DNA of 64,000 nucleotides from Bacillota bacterium (GCA_023411395.1 JAEYOV010000034.1:1-64000), one strand, 5' to 3'; positions 51,408 to 59,555 are shown, numbered from the stretch's first letter. Notes: generated by a model from the sequence alone, not told the origin. Translations and numbers: made by a program.

Positions 51408-52298
51408 ATGGAAAAGCAATCGTCCGAACAAATTGCAATGAGGGTTTCATGGTTCAGCATTGCCTGGAACCTGCTTCTTTCCGCGTTCAAACTGTTCGCG
51501 GGTATTTTCGCACAGTCCGGCGCAATGGTTTCGGATGCCGTTCATTCCGCTTCCGATGTGTTCAGCACGTTCATTGTAATGATCGGCGTGAAAATGGCCA
51601 ATAAGGAATCCGACAAAGGCCACCCGTACGGCCATGAGCGCATGGAATGCGTCGCGGCCGTCCTGCTGGCTGTTATACTGGGCGCGACCGGCATTGGCAT
51701 CGGGTATGCCGGGCTGATGAAAGCCGTATCGGGGAATCGTGGTGAGATGACGGTTCCCGGCCTGCTGGCGCTTGTTGCCGCGCTGGTTTCCATTGCTGTA
51801 AAAGAAGCGATGTATTGGTATACGAGGGCGGCAGCCAAAAAAATCAATTCCGGCGCTTTGCTGGCCGACGCCTGGCATCACAGGTCCGACGCGCTTTCAT
51901 CCGTGGGCAGCTTTGCCGGTATTCTGGGCGCAAGGCTTGGCCTGCCCGTGCTCGATCCCATCGCAAGTGTGGTGATTTGCCTTTTTATCGTAAAGGCCGC
52001 TTTTGATATTTTCAGGGATGCCGTTGGCAAGATGACTGACCGGGCTTGCGACGATTCTACCATTGAAGAGATCAAAGCGGTCGTATCTGAGCAGGAAGGC
52101 GTTTTGGGCATTGACCAAATCAAAACAAGGCTATTCGGCGACAAAATATACATCGACATTGAAATCCGTGCCGACGGAAGCGATACACTGGAAAGGGCGC
52201 ACACCGTCGCGCATAAAATCCATGATGTTATTGAAGAAATGTTCCCGAAGGTGAAGCATTGCATGGTTCATGTGAATCCCGAAGTGAACACAGACTAA
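51408..52298 (+). CDS. Cation diffusion facilitator metal exporter (CzcD/FieF type)
   Basis: A 296-residue transporter, expelling divalent metal in exchange for protons. Six helices fill residues 10-200. The metal sites are visible: MVSDAVHSASDVFS in helix 2 and DAWHHRSDALSSV in helix 5, with HPYGHERME in the loop between helices 2 and 3. The C-terminal domain (residues 205-296) is the usual ferredoxin-like dimer unit (KTRLFGDKIYIDIEIRADGS, HCMVHVNPE). The upstream NiCo riboswitch points to nickel or cobalt as the inducer and likely substrate. The ATG at 51408 follows GGAGGTGG and is preferred over ATG 51393. Confidence 0.93.
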   Translation: MEKQSSEQIAMRVSWFSIAWNLLLSAFKLFAGIFAQSGAMVSDAVHSASDVFSTFIVMIGVKMANKESDKGHPYGHERMECVAAVLLAVILGATGIGIGYAGLMKAVSGNRGEMTVPGLLALVAALVSIAVKEAMYWYTRAAAKKINSGALLADAWHHRSDALSSVGSFAGILGARLGLPVLDPIASVVICLFIVKAAFDIFRDAVGKMTDRACDDSTIEEIKAVVSEQEGVLGIDQIKTRLFGDKIYIDIEIRADGSDTLERAHTVAHKIHDVIEEMFPKVKHCMVHVNPEVNTD

Positions 52299-52328
52299 AA
52301 TCAGGGGCCTGACATAAAGATGCAAAAA

Positions 52329-52362
52329 ACCGGCGGCGGCTTTTTCGATCCAAGCCGCCACC
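52329..52362. terminator. Terminator between CDF and ABC-2 genes
   Basis: ACCGGCGGCGGCTT pairs with AAGCCGCCACCGG (one bulge) between two convergent genes, with A and T runs near. Confidence 0.65.
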
Positions 52363-52444
52363 GGAAAGAAATGCGTTCGTTGATAGCGCTGCCAAAGATT
52401 GCGCTCATGCGGTCCCACGCCTGCATGCGCGCATGGCAATAGCG

Positions 52445-53215
52445 TTAACCTGCCTTGCGTTTGTAAACCCGCATTGCCAGCAGATACGCAACAACAAGAA
52501 TGCCCAGGCACCATAAAAGCGCAATCCAGATGTCATTGCCCACAGGCTGCTCCGCCAGCAGCGCCCGAATCGCATTCACGATGGAAGTCACCGGCTGGTT
52601 TTCGGCAAAGGCGCGTACGACCGGCGGCATGGATTCGGTGGGCACAAACGCCGAGCTGATAAAAGGCAGGAAGATGAGCGGGTAGGAAAAGGCGCCTGCG
52701 CCATCCGGCGTTTTGGCGGCCAGTCCCGCAATTGCCGCGACCCATGTCAAGGCCAGCGTAAACAGCATGAGGATACCGGCCACAAAAAGCCAGGACAGCA
52801 CCCCTGCCGGCGAGCGGAAGCCCATCAAAAGCGCTACGAGTATGATGACGGCAACCGTAATCGCATTGGATACAAGCGAGGTCAGCACATGCCCCCACAG
52901 GGCGGAAGATCGCGCAATCGGCATGGAGTGAAACCGTTCGAAGATGCCTCTTTGCCGATCCATAAACAATCGGTAAGCCGTATAAGCGATGCCGCTTGCA
53001 ATCGCCATCAGCAGTATGCCGGGCAGCAGGTAATTCACATAGTTGTCCGTGCCGGTTTGAATCGCGCCGCCCAGCACATACACGAACAGCAGCATCATGG
53101 CGATGGGCGTGATGGCGACCGTGATGATGGTATCCATGCTGCGGAAAATATGGCGCATGGATCGCCCAAGCATGACGCCCATATCGCTGAAATAGTGTTT
53201 CTTAACCGTTTCCAT
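52445..53215 (-). CDS. ABC-2 type transporter permease (DrrB-like)
   Basis: A 256-residue permease with six helices (TIITVAITPIAMMLLFVYVL first) and the ABC-2 hallmark stretch FLPFISSAFVPTESMPPVVRAFAENQPVT. DrrB-like proteins export drugs, lipids or antibiotics. It starts directly after the ATPase stop (TAA then ATG), so it is tightly coupled. Last gene of the PadR-DUF1048-DUF1048-ABC operon. Confidence 0.9.
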   Translation of the reverse strand: METVKKHYFSDMGVMLGRSMRHIFRSMDTIITVAITPIAMMLLFVYVLGGAIQTGTDNYVNYLLPGILLMAIASGIAYTAYRLFMDRQRGIFERFHSMPIARSSALWGHVLTSLVSNAITVAVIILVALLMGFRSPAGVLSWLFVAGILMLFTLALTWVAAIAGLAAKTPDGAGAFSYPLIFLPFISSAFVPTESMPPVVRAFAENQPVTSIVNAIRALLAEQPVGNDIWIALLWCLGILVVAYLLAMRVYKRKAG

Positions 53216-53977
53216 TTATATTGCCTCCTTCTTCCCGACGATTGTGAGGAATATCTCCTCCAATGTCGGCTGTTTTTCCACATACTCCACCTTCACGGGC
53301 GGGATCAGCTTCTTCAGCTCCGCCAGCGTGCCGTTTACGATAATCCTGCCCTCATGCAAAATGGCGATTTGATCGGCGAGCTGCTCGGCTTCCTCCAAAT
53401 ATTGCGTGGTCAAAAATACCGTCGTTCCATTATGGGCAAGCTCTTTTATAGTCTTCCAGACCTCGATGCGCCCTTCGGGGTCAAGCCCTGTGGTCGGCTC
53501 ATCCAGAAAGATAAGCTGCGGTTTCCCAATCAGGCTCATGGCGATGTCCAGCCTGCGGCGCATGCCGCCCGAATAGGTGGCCACCCTGCGGCCGGCGGCA
53601 TCTGTAAGGCCAAAGCGCATGAGCAAATCGTCCGCCACCTTATGCGGATCTTTCAGGTGCCGCAGCCTGGCGATCATCATCAGATTTTCCCGACCGGTCA
53701 ATATCTCGTCCACGGCGGCAAATTGCCCGGTCAGGCTGATGGACTGCCGCACGCTGTCGGGCATTGACACAACATCAAAGCCGTTAACGGCGGCGATTCC
53801 GCTGTCTTGTTTCAGCAGCGTGGTGAGGATTTTGACAATCGTCGTCTTGCCCGCGCCGTTGGATCCCAGCAGGGCGAAAATCTCGCCGCGCTTCACTTCA
53901 AGATCGACGCCCTTCAGTACCGCCGTATTTTTGAAGGATTTTTTCAAACCCTTCACCCCAATTGCGATGTCTTTCAT
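53216..53977 (-). CDS. ABC transporter ATPase (DrrA-like)
   Basis: A 253-residue ATPase. The Walker A motif is LLGSNGAGKTTIVKIL, the signature VATYSGGMRRRLDIAMSL, Walker B QLIFLDEPTTGLDPEGR, and the switch His in VFLTTQYLEEAE. It ends with the accessory part found in DrrA-type proteins. Its ATG overlaps the stop of the second DUF1048 gene (ATGA). It powers the ABC-2 permease downstream; the substrate is unknown. Confidence 0.94.
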   Translation of the reverse strand: MKDIAIGVKGLKKSFKNTAVLKGVDLEVKRGEIFALLGSNGAGKTTIVKILTTLLKQDSGIAAVNGFDVVSMPDSVRQSISLTGQFAAVDEILTGRENLMMIARLRHLKDPHKVADDLLMRFGLTDAAGRRVATYSGGMRRRLDIAMSLIGKPQLIFLDEPTTGLDPEGRIEVWKTIKELAHNGTTVFLTTQYLEEAEQLADQIAILHEGRIIVNGTLAELKKLIPPVKVEYVEKQPTLEEIFLTIVGKKEAI

Positions 53978-54327
53978 TTGGACTCGTTCCCCTTTCCGAA
54001 TTTGCTCTTCATGTCGCGGTTTAGTTTTTTGCGGTAGGTATCGGTCCACATTTTCGTGCCGCGCAAAAGCTCGTCGCAGAACCCGACAACATCCTCGCCC
54101 GTCACGTCCAGAACATGCTTTCCGTCCGCCGCGCTTGCTTCAAACAACTCAATCAGCGCGTACTGAATTTTCAGCATGTCGGAGCCGTCTCCAACCGCGA
54201 AGCTCCACATGTATCCCTGGATTTTTTCAAACACGAACCGGTAGTCTTCGGGCAGCGCTTTTACCCTTGCCATTTGCTCCTTATACTCTTTTTTGTCCCC
54301 GATCAGTTTTTTGATAAGTTCCAGCAT
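53974..54327 (-). CDS. DUF1048 family protein, second copy
   Basis: A 117-residue all-helical protein. KEYKEQMARVKALPEDYRFVFEKIQGYMWSF is the DUF1048 core, and HVLDVTGEDVVGFCDELLRG the second half. The family is found next to PadR and ABC genes in Firmicutes; its biochemical role is not known. It starts 47 bases inside the end of the first copy and overlaps the ATPase start, so all genes are translationally coupled. Confidence 0.88.
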   Translation of the reverse strand: MLELIKKLIGDKKEYKEQMARVKALPEDYRFVFEKIQGYMWSFAVGDGSDMLKIQYALIELFEASAADGKHVLDVTGEDVVGFCDELLRGTKMWTDTYRKKLNRDMKSKFGKGNESK

Positions 54328-54688
54328 CGTTATCGCCCCTCTTTTTAAACTTTTCCATGATCTCTTTGTTTAGTTTTTCCCGCAGCTTTTCGGTATAGGC
54401 TGACGCGCCTGCCAATCCATCGACAAAGGCGCCGACATCATTCCCTATCACGTCATGTACCTGTTTGCCTTCCGCCGCGCTTGCTTCAAACCAGTCGACC
54501 AGGTCGGCAAATACCTTTATGCCGCCGTCAAGGTCAATGCCAATGCCGGTCGTGAACATATACTTCTGAATTTTTCGGAATGTGAACCGGTAATCCTCCG
54601 GCAAGGCGTCGACCCGCTTCATCATTTGTTTGTATGCCCGTTTCTCTCCCAGGTCGCCTATTATCAATTTTATAATGGAATCAAGCAT
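54281..54688 (-). CDS. DUF1048 family protein, first copy
   Basis: A 135-residue protein homologous to the next gene: KRAYKQMMKRVDALPEDYRFTFRKIQKYMF and QVHDVIGNDVGAFVDGLAG align with it. The last 16 residues (DAGTYQKTDRGQKRV-like) are read in the overlap with the next gene and are probably not part of the fold. GGGAGGAG is 8 bases before the ATG at 54688. It follows the PadR gene with a 2-base gap. Confidence 0.88.
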   Translation of the reverse strand: MLDSIIKLIIGDLGEKRAYKQMMKRVDALPEDYRFTFRKIQKYMFTTGIGIDLDGGIKVFADLVDWFEASAAEGKQVHDVIGNDVGAFVDGLAGASAYTEKLREKLNKEIMEKFKKRGDNDAGTYQKTDRGQKRV

Positions 54689-54690
54689 TG

Positions 54691-55017
54691 CTACTGCTCC
54701 TCCCTTAATTGGCTGATTCTCGACGCAAGAAATTCCCACTTTTCCCAGAACCTCCGCAGTTCCTCGCGCCCCGCGTCGTTGAGCGCGAAAAACTTTCGCG
54801 GTGGCCCCATGTCGGAAGGCTTTTTGGTGATATCTACCAGGTTGCTTCTTTCAAGCCGGATCAGGATCGTGTACACCGTTCCTTCCACAACATCCGTGAA
54901 ACCCAGGGCGTTCAGGTGCCGCGTGATTTCGTAGCCGTAGGTTTCTTTGCGGCTGATTATTTCAAGAACGCATCCTTCGAGCACGCCTTTGAGCATTTCC
55001 GTCAGGTTATCCAGCAT
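54691..55017 (-). CDS. PadR family transcriptional regulator
   Basis: A 108-residue winged-helix repressor. The core reads GVLEGCVLEIISRKETYGYEITRHL, then EGTVYTILIRLERSNLVDITKK, GPPRKFFALNDAGREELRRF: helix-turn-helix and wing of PadR family subgroup 2. It heads the ABC operon and probably represses it, with release by a compound the transporter exports, as known for LmrR in Lactococcus. The ATG at 55017 has GGAG 5-6 bases ahead. A TACTA-N8-TAGTA palindrome covers the promoter. Confidence 0.93.
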   Translation of the reverse strand: MLDNLTEMLKGVLEGCVLEIISRKETYGYEITRHLNALGFTDVVEGTVYTILIRLERSNLVDITKKPSDMGPPRKFFALNDAGREELRRFWEKWEFLASRISQLREEQ

Positions 55018-55060
55018 AATCACTCCTCACTATTCTGTGTGACTGATATTATGTAATACT

Positions 55061-55101
55061 TACTACCGCTATATAGTAACACGCAATAGTTGGTTTGTCA
55101 A
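55061..55101 (-). promoter_or_regulatory. Promoter and PadR operator
   Basis: On the minus strand TTGACA (55096-55101), 17 bases, TACTAT (55073-55078). The inverted repeat TACTA-N8-TAGTA (55061-55078) covers the -10 box and is a likely autorepressor site. Confidence 0.75.
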
Positions 55102-55154
55102 CAGTGTTTTTTTGATCCGGAGTTTTCCAACGGCTTTGCCATTTGAAAATGAAA

Positions 55155-55182
55155 CACCGGCCTGGCGCAGCACAGACCGGTG
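55155..55182 (+). repeat. Orphan hairpin related to mosaic copy B2
   Basis: CACCGG, loop CCTGGCGCAGCACAGA, CCGGTG. In copy B2 the same loop (one extra base) is closed by GTGCCG/CGGCAC: loop kept, stem changed on both sides. Confidence 0.7.
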
Positions 55183-55296
55183 CACAGGGGGCTACAGGTG
55201 AAAAGCGCAATCACGCAAAATCTAAGTGTCATACCATTATAAACATATCTGTATCGATGGGCACTTGCTCATCGAATACAACAAAACTCCGCACGC

Positions 55297-55327
55297 TGTC
55301 ATCCTGAGGGCCATGCCCGAAGGATCT
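55297..55327 (+). repeat. GTCATCCTGA dispersed repeat
   Basis: TGTCATCCTGAGGGC, a CAT loop, GCCCGAAGGATCTT. Same type as 35306 with a different loop. Confidence 0.75.
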
Positions 55328-55501
55328 TGCCTTTGGAATATTGTTTGCTGCAAAAAATCCTTTGGGCGTGGCTTTCAGGAGGACAGCTCGCGGGGGTGGA
55401 GCCTCATTCAAAAGTCCATGCGCATTGACGCTTTATTGCCTTTGATCGGTATCATCATTGCGGGGCGGCCGCCAACGCCTCCCCGTTCCGTTGAAAAAGC
55501 G

Positions 55502-55534
55502 CCGCCGGAAAAATGCTCCTTTTTCCGGCGGCTG
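55502..55534 (-). terminator. Terminator of the REC-PAS-GGDEF-HD-GYP gene
   Basis: GCCGCCGGAAAAA pairs with TTTTTCCGGCGGC, then CGCTTTTTC on the minus strand; 31 bp after the stop. Confidence 0.8.
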
Positions 55535-55564
55535 TTTTGATTCCATTTTGCCTATCCGCTTTTT

Positions 55565-57400
55565 TTACACCGAAACGCCATCCAAAAAGACGCGCACGAT
55601 TTCCGGATCGAACTGGGCGCCGGCCTGGCGGTGAAGCTCCTCCCTTGCGTCTTTGACGGGCATGCCGCTGCGGTAAGGCCGCTGGCTGGTCATGGCGTCA
55701 AAGGCGTCGGCCACGCAGATGATTCTGGCCGCCAGGGTGATTTCCCCGCCGCGAAGGCCCCAGGGATAGCCTTTGCCGTCCCAGCGCTCATGGTGCTGGC
55801 GCACCGCCTCCGCCAGTTCCGACAACTCGGCAACGCCGCTCAAAATGCGGTACGCCGTTTCGGGATGGCGCCTGATTTCCGCCCATTCCGCGCTTGTCAG
55901 CGGCGTTCTTTTCTCCAGTATTTCGGTGGAGATCATGATCTTGCCGATGTCGTGCAAAAGCCCCGCTGTTTTGATCTTGTTGATTTCGCTTTCGGGCAGC
56001 CCCATGGCCTGGCTGATGGCGGAGCCGAGCTCGCTCACCCGCTTGGAATGGGCCTCTTCCCGGGAGTTTTTCTCGTACAGCGTCTGGACGATGGCGCTGA
56101 TGGTGGCGCTGCGGATGCTGGGGCTTTCCAGTAGCTTTCGCTTGTACATGTTATCCTCCGCGTTTTTCAGCACCTGGGCGATGCTTTGGTTCTTTTCCGT
56201 CTTGGTGTCCCAGCCGAAGGATATGGAAAGAATGCCCTTGTCCGACTTGCTTCCCCGTACCTTGTCCAGCACCTTTTTGACCATGTCCTCCGCGGCCCTG
56301 GCATTTGTGCCCGGCAGGAGGATCACAAACTCATCCCCGCCGTAGCGGCAGATAACATCCTCCGGGCGGAAGCACTTCCTCAAAATCGCCGCGGTCCTGC
56401 GCAAAAGGTCATCTCCGGCAAAATGGCCAAAGGCGTCGTTTGTAATCTTCAGTCCGTTCAAATCGCCTATCACCAGCGTCAAGGGAAGCCTTTCCGGTTC
56501 GTCCAGCCGGCTCAATTCCGCCTCCAGAAAGCGGCGGTTGTACAGCTCCGTCAAATGGTCGTGGAAGCTTAAAAACTCGATTTCGTTCAGGTGGTGCCTT
56601 TCGTTGGTCACATCCCGGAACACCGCAATAGCGCCGGCGGTCTTCCCCGTGATGTCCCTGATGGGCGCGGCGCTGCCGGCGATGGGCCGCTCAAAGCCGT
56701 CTGAGGAGATGAGCGCCGTATGATTGCCAAGCCCTACCGCCTTGCCCGTTTCCAGAACTTTTTCCAGCGGGTCCTTCGCGGGCTCCCGCGTCTGTTCGTT
56801 GATGATGCTGAACACCGTATGGAAGGGCTGGCCGATGGCGCTGTCCCGGTGCCGGCCCGTTTTGTTCCCGGCCACGTCGTTCATCATGGTGACGCGGCAG
56901 TTTTCATCCGTCAGGATCACGCCGTCGCCGATATATAGCAGCGCGGTGCGCAGCAGCTCCCGCTCGTTGTACAGGCTGCGGGCGATGCCCTTCAGCTCCC
57001 TGCGCAGGAAATGCATCTCCAGTTGGGTGCGCACCTTGAGCAGCACTTCTTCTTCCCGGCAGGGCTTGGTGATAAAATCCGCCCCGCCCGCTTGAAAGCC
57101 CGCCACCTTGTCACGGGCTTCATCCAAAGCGGTGATAAAGATGACGGGCACATCCGCCGTCTCTGCGTTTTCCCTGACCTGCCTGCATACTTCCAACCCG
57201 CTCGTCCCGGGCAGCCGTACACCCAGCAGCATCAGGTCCGGCTTGTGGCATTGCAGCGACGCCAGCGCCAGCTCTCCCGAATCCGCGGGCAGCACATGGT
57301 AGCCGTGGCTTTTGAGCAGTGTGGACAAAAAGGAAAGATCCTCCCGCGTGCCGTCAGCCACCAGGATCTTCACAGGTCTTGCGGGGCTTAAGTCCATCAT
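55565..57400 (-). CDS. Pseudo-receiver-PAS-GGDEF-HD-GYP protein
   Basis: A 611-residue soluble protein. Residues 10-125 have the receiver fold (VKILVADGTREDLSFLSTLL, FITALDEARDKVAGFQAGGADFITKP). However, the phosphoacceptor Asp is Gly: LMLLGVRLPGTSG instead of LLDV-x-MPG. A PAS domain (YIGDGVILTDENCRVTMMND), a GGDEF domain with intact RYGGDEFVILL and an HD-GYP domain (HDIGK, HHERWDGKGYPWGL, VADAFDAM) follow. It cannot be switched by a normal phosphorelay unless another residue serves. GGAGG is 9 bases before the ATG at 57400. Confidence 0.9.
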   Translation of the reverse strand: MMDLSPARPVKILVADGTREDLSFLSTLLKSHGYHVLPADSGELALASLQCHKPDLMLLGVRLPGTSGLEVCRQVRENAETADVPVIFITALDEARDKVAGFQAGGADFITKPCREEEVLLKVRTQLEMHFLRRELKGIARSLYNERELLRTALLYIGDGVILTDENCRVTMMNDVAGNKTGRHRDSAIGQPFHTVFSIINEQTREPAKDPLEKVLETGKAVGLGNHTALISSDGFERPIAGSAAPIRDITGKTAGAIAVFRDVTNERHHLNEIEFLSFHDHLTELYNRRFLEAELSRLDEPERLPLTLVIGDLNGLKITNDAFGHFAGDDLLRRTAAILRKCFRPEDVICRYGGDEFVILLPGTNARAAEDMVKKVLDKVRGSKSDKGILSISFGWDTKTEKNQSIAQVLKNAEDNMYKRKLLESPSIRSATISAIVQTLYEKNSREEAHSKRVSELGSAISQAMGLPESEINKIKTAGLLHDIGKIMISTEILEKRTPLTSAEWAEIRRHPETAYRILSGVAELSELAEAVRQHHERWDGKGYPWGLRGGEITLAARIICVADAFDAMTSQRPYRSGMPVKDAREELHRQAGAQFDPEIVRVFLDGVSV

Positions 57401-57583
57401 TTGTACGGTCCTCCCACCCCAATGCCACGGATTTTTTCACGCATTACAGCGTCACCCTCCGCTCCACGCAGTGCAGCGATGTGTCGCTCTGTCTCCTTGT
57501 TTGCTGAATGAAAATCTCCCGCGGCATCGAAGCATTGATGCTTTTCCATGGTATTTAGATGGTATTGTTCCTATATGTTGAAA

Positions 57584-57613
57584 ATTATACCATAACAAGC
57601 CTTATCCAGGCAA
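57584..57613 (-). promoter_or_regulatory. Promoter of the pseudo-receiver gene
   Basis: On the minus strand TTGCCT (57608-57613), 18 bases, TATAAT (57584-57589), with an extended -10 TG. It implies a leader of about 180 nt; no known riboswitch was recognised in it. Confidence 0.6.
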
Positions 57614-57653
57614 ACAAAAATCGACATAATTCTATCAAATTCTTTAGGAAGGG

Positions 57654-58244
57654 TCATTTTTTGTCCAAATATCCTTCCACCATTCCTTGTACCGGCTGCA
57701 AATAATTTTCGCCCGGGTCGATCGTCCCCACAGCCAGCATCAGCGCATAGCCCTGCAGCATGCTCCATATGGCCAAAAAATCGTTGCGCCATCCCTCCCC
57801 GTGAAGCGGGGCAAAGTAAGCCCGGACGCAGTCAAGGGCGGCGGCAAAGGGGAGGCGGCCCTCCGCCTCAAAGCTGCCGCCGCCGATGCGGATGGGTCTT
57901 TGGTGGGAGGTCATGAATACAAACCGGAAATAATCCGGGCGCTCCACCATAAAGCGTATGTACTCCAGGCACATGGCTATAAGCTGCCGCCTTGTATCCT
58001 GCGGGTGTTGGCTGACGGCCTTTTGCAGCGCCTCATGAAGCTCTGCGGCGATGATTTTCCCGATTTCCGAAATGATCTCTTCCTTGCTTTGAAAATGCTT
58101 GTAGGGCGCGGCATGGCTCACGCCGCACAGCGCCGCCAGCTTTCTCAGGGAAAAGCCCTCGTAGCCTTCCCTGGCCAGCAGCTCGATGCCTTTTCTGATC
58201 AGGTCCTGCTTCAAATCCCCGTGATGGTACTGTTTCTGGCTCAT
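57654..58244 (-). CDS. TetR family repressor
   Basis: A 196-residue regulator. YHHGDLKQDLIRKGIELLAR and LRKLAALCGVSHAAPYKHFQSKEEI form the helix-turn-helix, typical of the YxHGDL subgroup. The C-terminal part (TetR_C-like, residues 80-196) is helical with RPDYFRFVFMTSHQRP. GGGAGG is 9 bases before the ATG at 58244. It is divergent from the flavodoxin/ferredoxin gene; two identical-type operators lie between them, so it most likely represses that pair and itself. Confidence 0.9.
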   Translation of the reverse strand: MSQKQYHHGDLKQDLIRKGIELLAREGYEGFSLRKLAALCGVSHAAPYKHFQSKEEIISEIGKIIAAELHEALQKAVSQHPQDTRRQLIAMCLEYIRFMVERPDYFRFVFMTSHQRPIRIGGGSFEAEGRLPFAAALDCVRAYFAPLHGEGWRNDFLAIWSMLQGYALMLAVGTIDPGENYLQPVQGMVEGYLDKK

Positions 58245-58295
58245 GCGCGCAACCTCCCGGTATGCAAAAATGCCTGCAAAATATTGTATCATATG

Positions 58296-58350
58296 ATGTT
58301 GACAATGTAAACATTCGGTGGTATACTCCCGATGTTTCCAGTGTAAACAT
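58296..58350. promoter_or_regulatory. Tandem TetR operators around a consensus promoter
   Basis: ATGTTGACAATGTAAACAT (58296-58314) and ATGTTTCCAGTGTAAACAT (58332-58350) share 16 of 19 bases and the symmetry TGTT-N9-AACA. The first covers the -35 box of TTGACA (58299-58304), 17 bases, TATACT (58322-58327), and the second covers the start point. Their centres are 36 bp apart. This is a textbook repression layout for the plus-strand operon. Confidence 0.8.
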
Positions 58351-58368
58351 CAAATTGGAGGGAAGAGC

Positions 58369-59124
58369 ATGGAGAATATCATCTATTACTTTTCCGGCAG
58401 GGGAAATTCCCTGAGCGTGGCGCAGGAGCTGGCCCGGAGGCTGGAAAACGTGCGAATTTGCCCGATGGCGTCATTCAAGGGCCCTGCGGCCCTGGCGGGA
58501 GAATGGGTGGGGCTGATCATGCCGGTTATCGACTTTGGCATACCGGCCTATGTGCGCAGGTTTGTCGGGCGTCTGTGCGCCGCGGGAAACCATCCTTATG
58601 TGTTTTCCGTTATCACTTGCGGCGGCATGCCGGGGAAACCCTTGCACACGGTTGGAAGGCTGCTTCACAAGCATGGCATCAAGCTGGCCGCCGGATGGGT
58701 TTTGCAGTTTGGCAGGACAGTGATGACAGAGGGCGAATGGCGCTTGAAGATGAATGAGATGGCAAAAAGCATCCGTGAGAGGGAAAAGGTATCCCTCCCG
58801 TCCGCGACTCTTGCGGATCATATGATGACAGGCGTTTTAAACCCCATCGCAAGGCTGCTGATTCCAAATGAGGACAAAAAATTCCGTGTATCCGGAAGCT
58901 GTACCGGCTGCGGAACCTGCACGCGCGTGTGTCCTGTGAACAACATTCACATTAAGAACGGCAAGCCTGTGTGGCATCACCAATGCGAGCAGTGCGCCGC
59001 CTGCTTCAGCTGGTGCCCGCAGGAGGCCATCTCGGGCACGTGCCTGGCCGCCAAAACGCATTACCGCAATCCCAGGGTGAAGCTGGATCAGTTATACTGC
59101 AATGAAGGGAGCATGCCTGTATGA
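58369..59124 (+). CDS. EFR1-type flavodoxin-like/ferredoxin fusion protein
   Basis: A 251-residue protein. Residues 1-150 are a flavodoxin-like fold beginning IIYYFSGRGNSLSVAQEL, with the phosphate-binding loop SGRGNS, then MPVIDFGIPAYVRRFV and SVITCGGMPG. Residues 180-235 hold two 4Fe-4S motifs, CTGCGTCTRVCP and CEQCAACFSWCP. EFR1 proteins move electrons between flavin and iron-sulfur centres in anaerobes; the partner is unknown. GGAGG is 8 bases before the ATG. Its stop overlaps the start of the FMN-binding gene (ATGA). Confidence 0.88.
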   Translation: MENIIYYFSGRGNSLSVAQELARRLENVRICPMASFKGPAALAGEWVGLIMPVIDFGIPAYVRRFVGRLCAAGNHPYVFSVITCGGMPGKPLHTVGRLLHKHGIKLAAGWVLQFGRTVMTEGEWRLKMNEMAKSIREREKVSLPSATLADHMMTGVLNPIARLLIPNEDKKFRVSGSCTGCGTCTRVCPVNNIHIKNGKPVWHHQCEQCAACFSWCPQEAISGTCLAAKTHYRNPRVKLDQLYCNEGSMPV

Positions 59125-59534
59125 AACGGAAATCTCCCGTGCTTCTCAAGATTGCGGCTATAGCGGCGGTGTGCCTGATTGCGGGGTATTTTGCAATCAC
59201 GGAAGGCATCAGGGTTCTGGCCGCGCATACGGAGGCGGAATACCAGGGCATCAAACCGGTTGACCTTTCCGCCGTTCCCAACGGCGATTATGGCGGCAAG
59301 GCCGGCGCGTTCCTTTGTTCCGCAGACCTTACCGTAACAGTCAGGGATCATCAAATGACGGAAATCAAAATCAACCGGGAAGTCAACGGGGGAGGCAAGT
59401 ACCGGGCGGAGGAAATCTATCCGCGCATGATCAAGGCACAGTCTCCCATGGTGGATACCGTTTCCGGCGCGACCCTCACCAGCAAAACGGTCATGGTGGC
59501 GGTGTACAATGCGCTGGCGGATGCGGCGGAGTGA
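59121..59534 (+). CDS. Membrane-anchored FMN_bind domain protein
   Basis: A 137-residue protein. Residues 8-27 (LLKIAAIAAVCLIAGYFAIT) form an N-terminal membrane helix or uncleaved signal. The rest is an FMN_bind domain, with DTVSGATLTSKTVMVAVYNA carrying the S-G-A-T motif whose Thr receives FMN covalently through ApbE. It would carry electrons at the outer face of the membrane. It is translationally coupled to the EFR1-type protein, which suggests electron passage from cytosolic flavin/Fe-S to the extracytosolic flavin. No membrane-spanning redox partner is in the window. Confidence 0.9.
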   Translation: MKRKSPVLLKIAAIAAVCLIAGYFAITEGIRVLAAHTEAEYQGIKPVDLSAVPNGDYGGKAGAFLCSADLTVTVRDHQMTEIKINREVNGGGKYRAEEIYPRMIKAQSPMVDTVSGATLTSKTVMVAVYNALADAAE

Positions 59535-59555
59535 CTTTCAAAAACATGTATCAAC

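Larger units (their letters stand above)
55102..55501. other. Non-coding stretch with two repeats
   Basis: Nothing gene-like. It holds a hairpin matching part of mosaic copy B2 (55155-55182) and a GTCATCCTGA repeat (55297-55327). The remainder is unassigned. Confidence 0.6.

Noticed and set aside
57401..57583. A cyclic di-GMP riboswitch in the leader of the GGDEF/HD-GYP gene
   Set aside because: The conserved GEMM blocks (GCAAACC, GGACGCAAAGCC) are not present.
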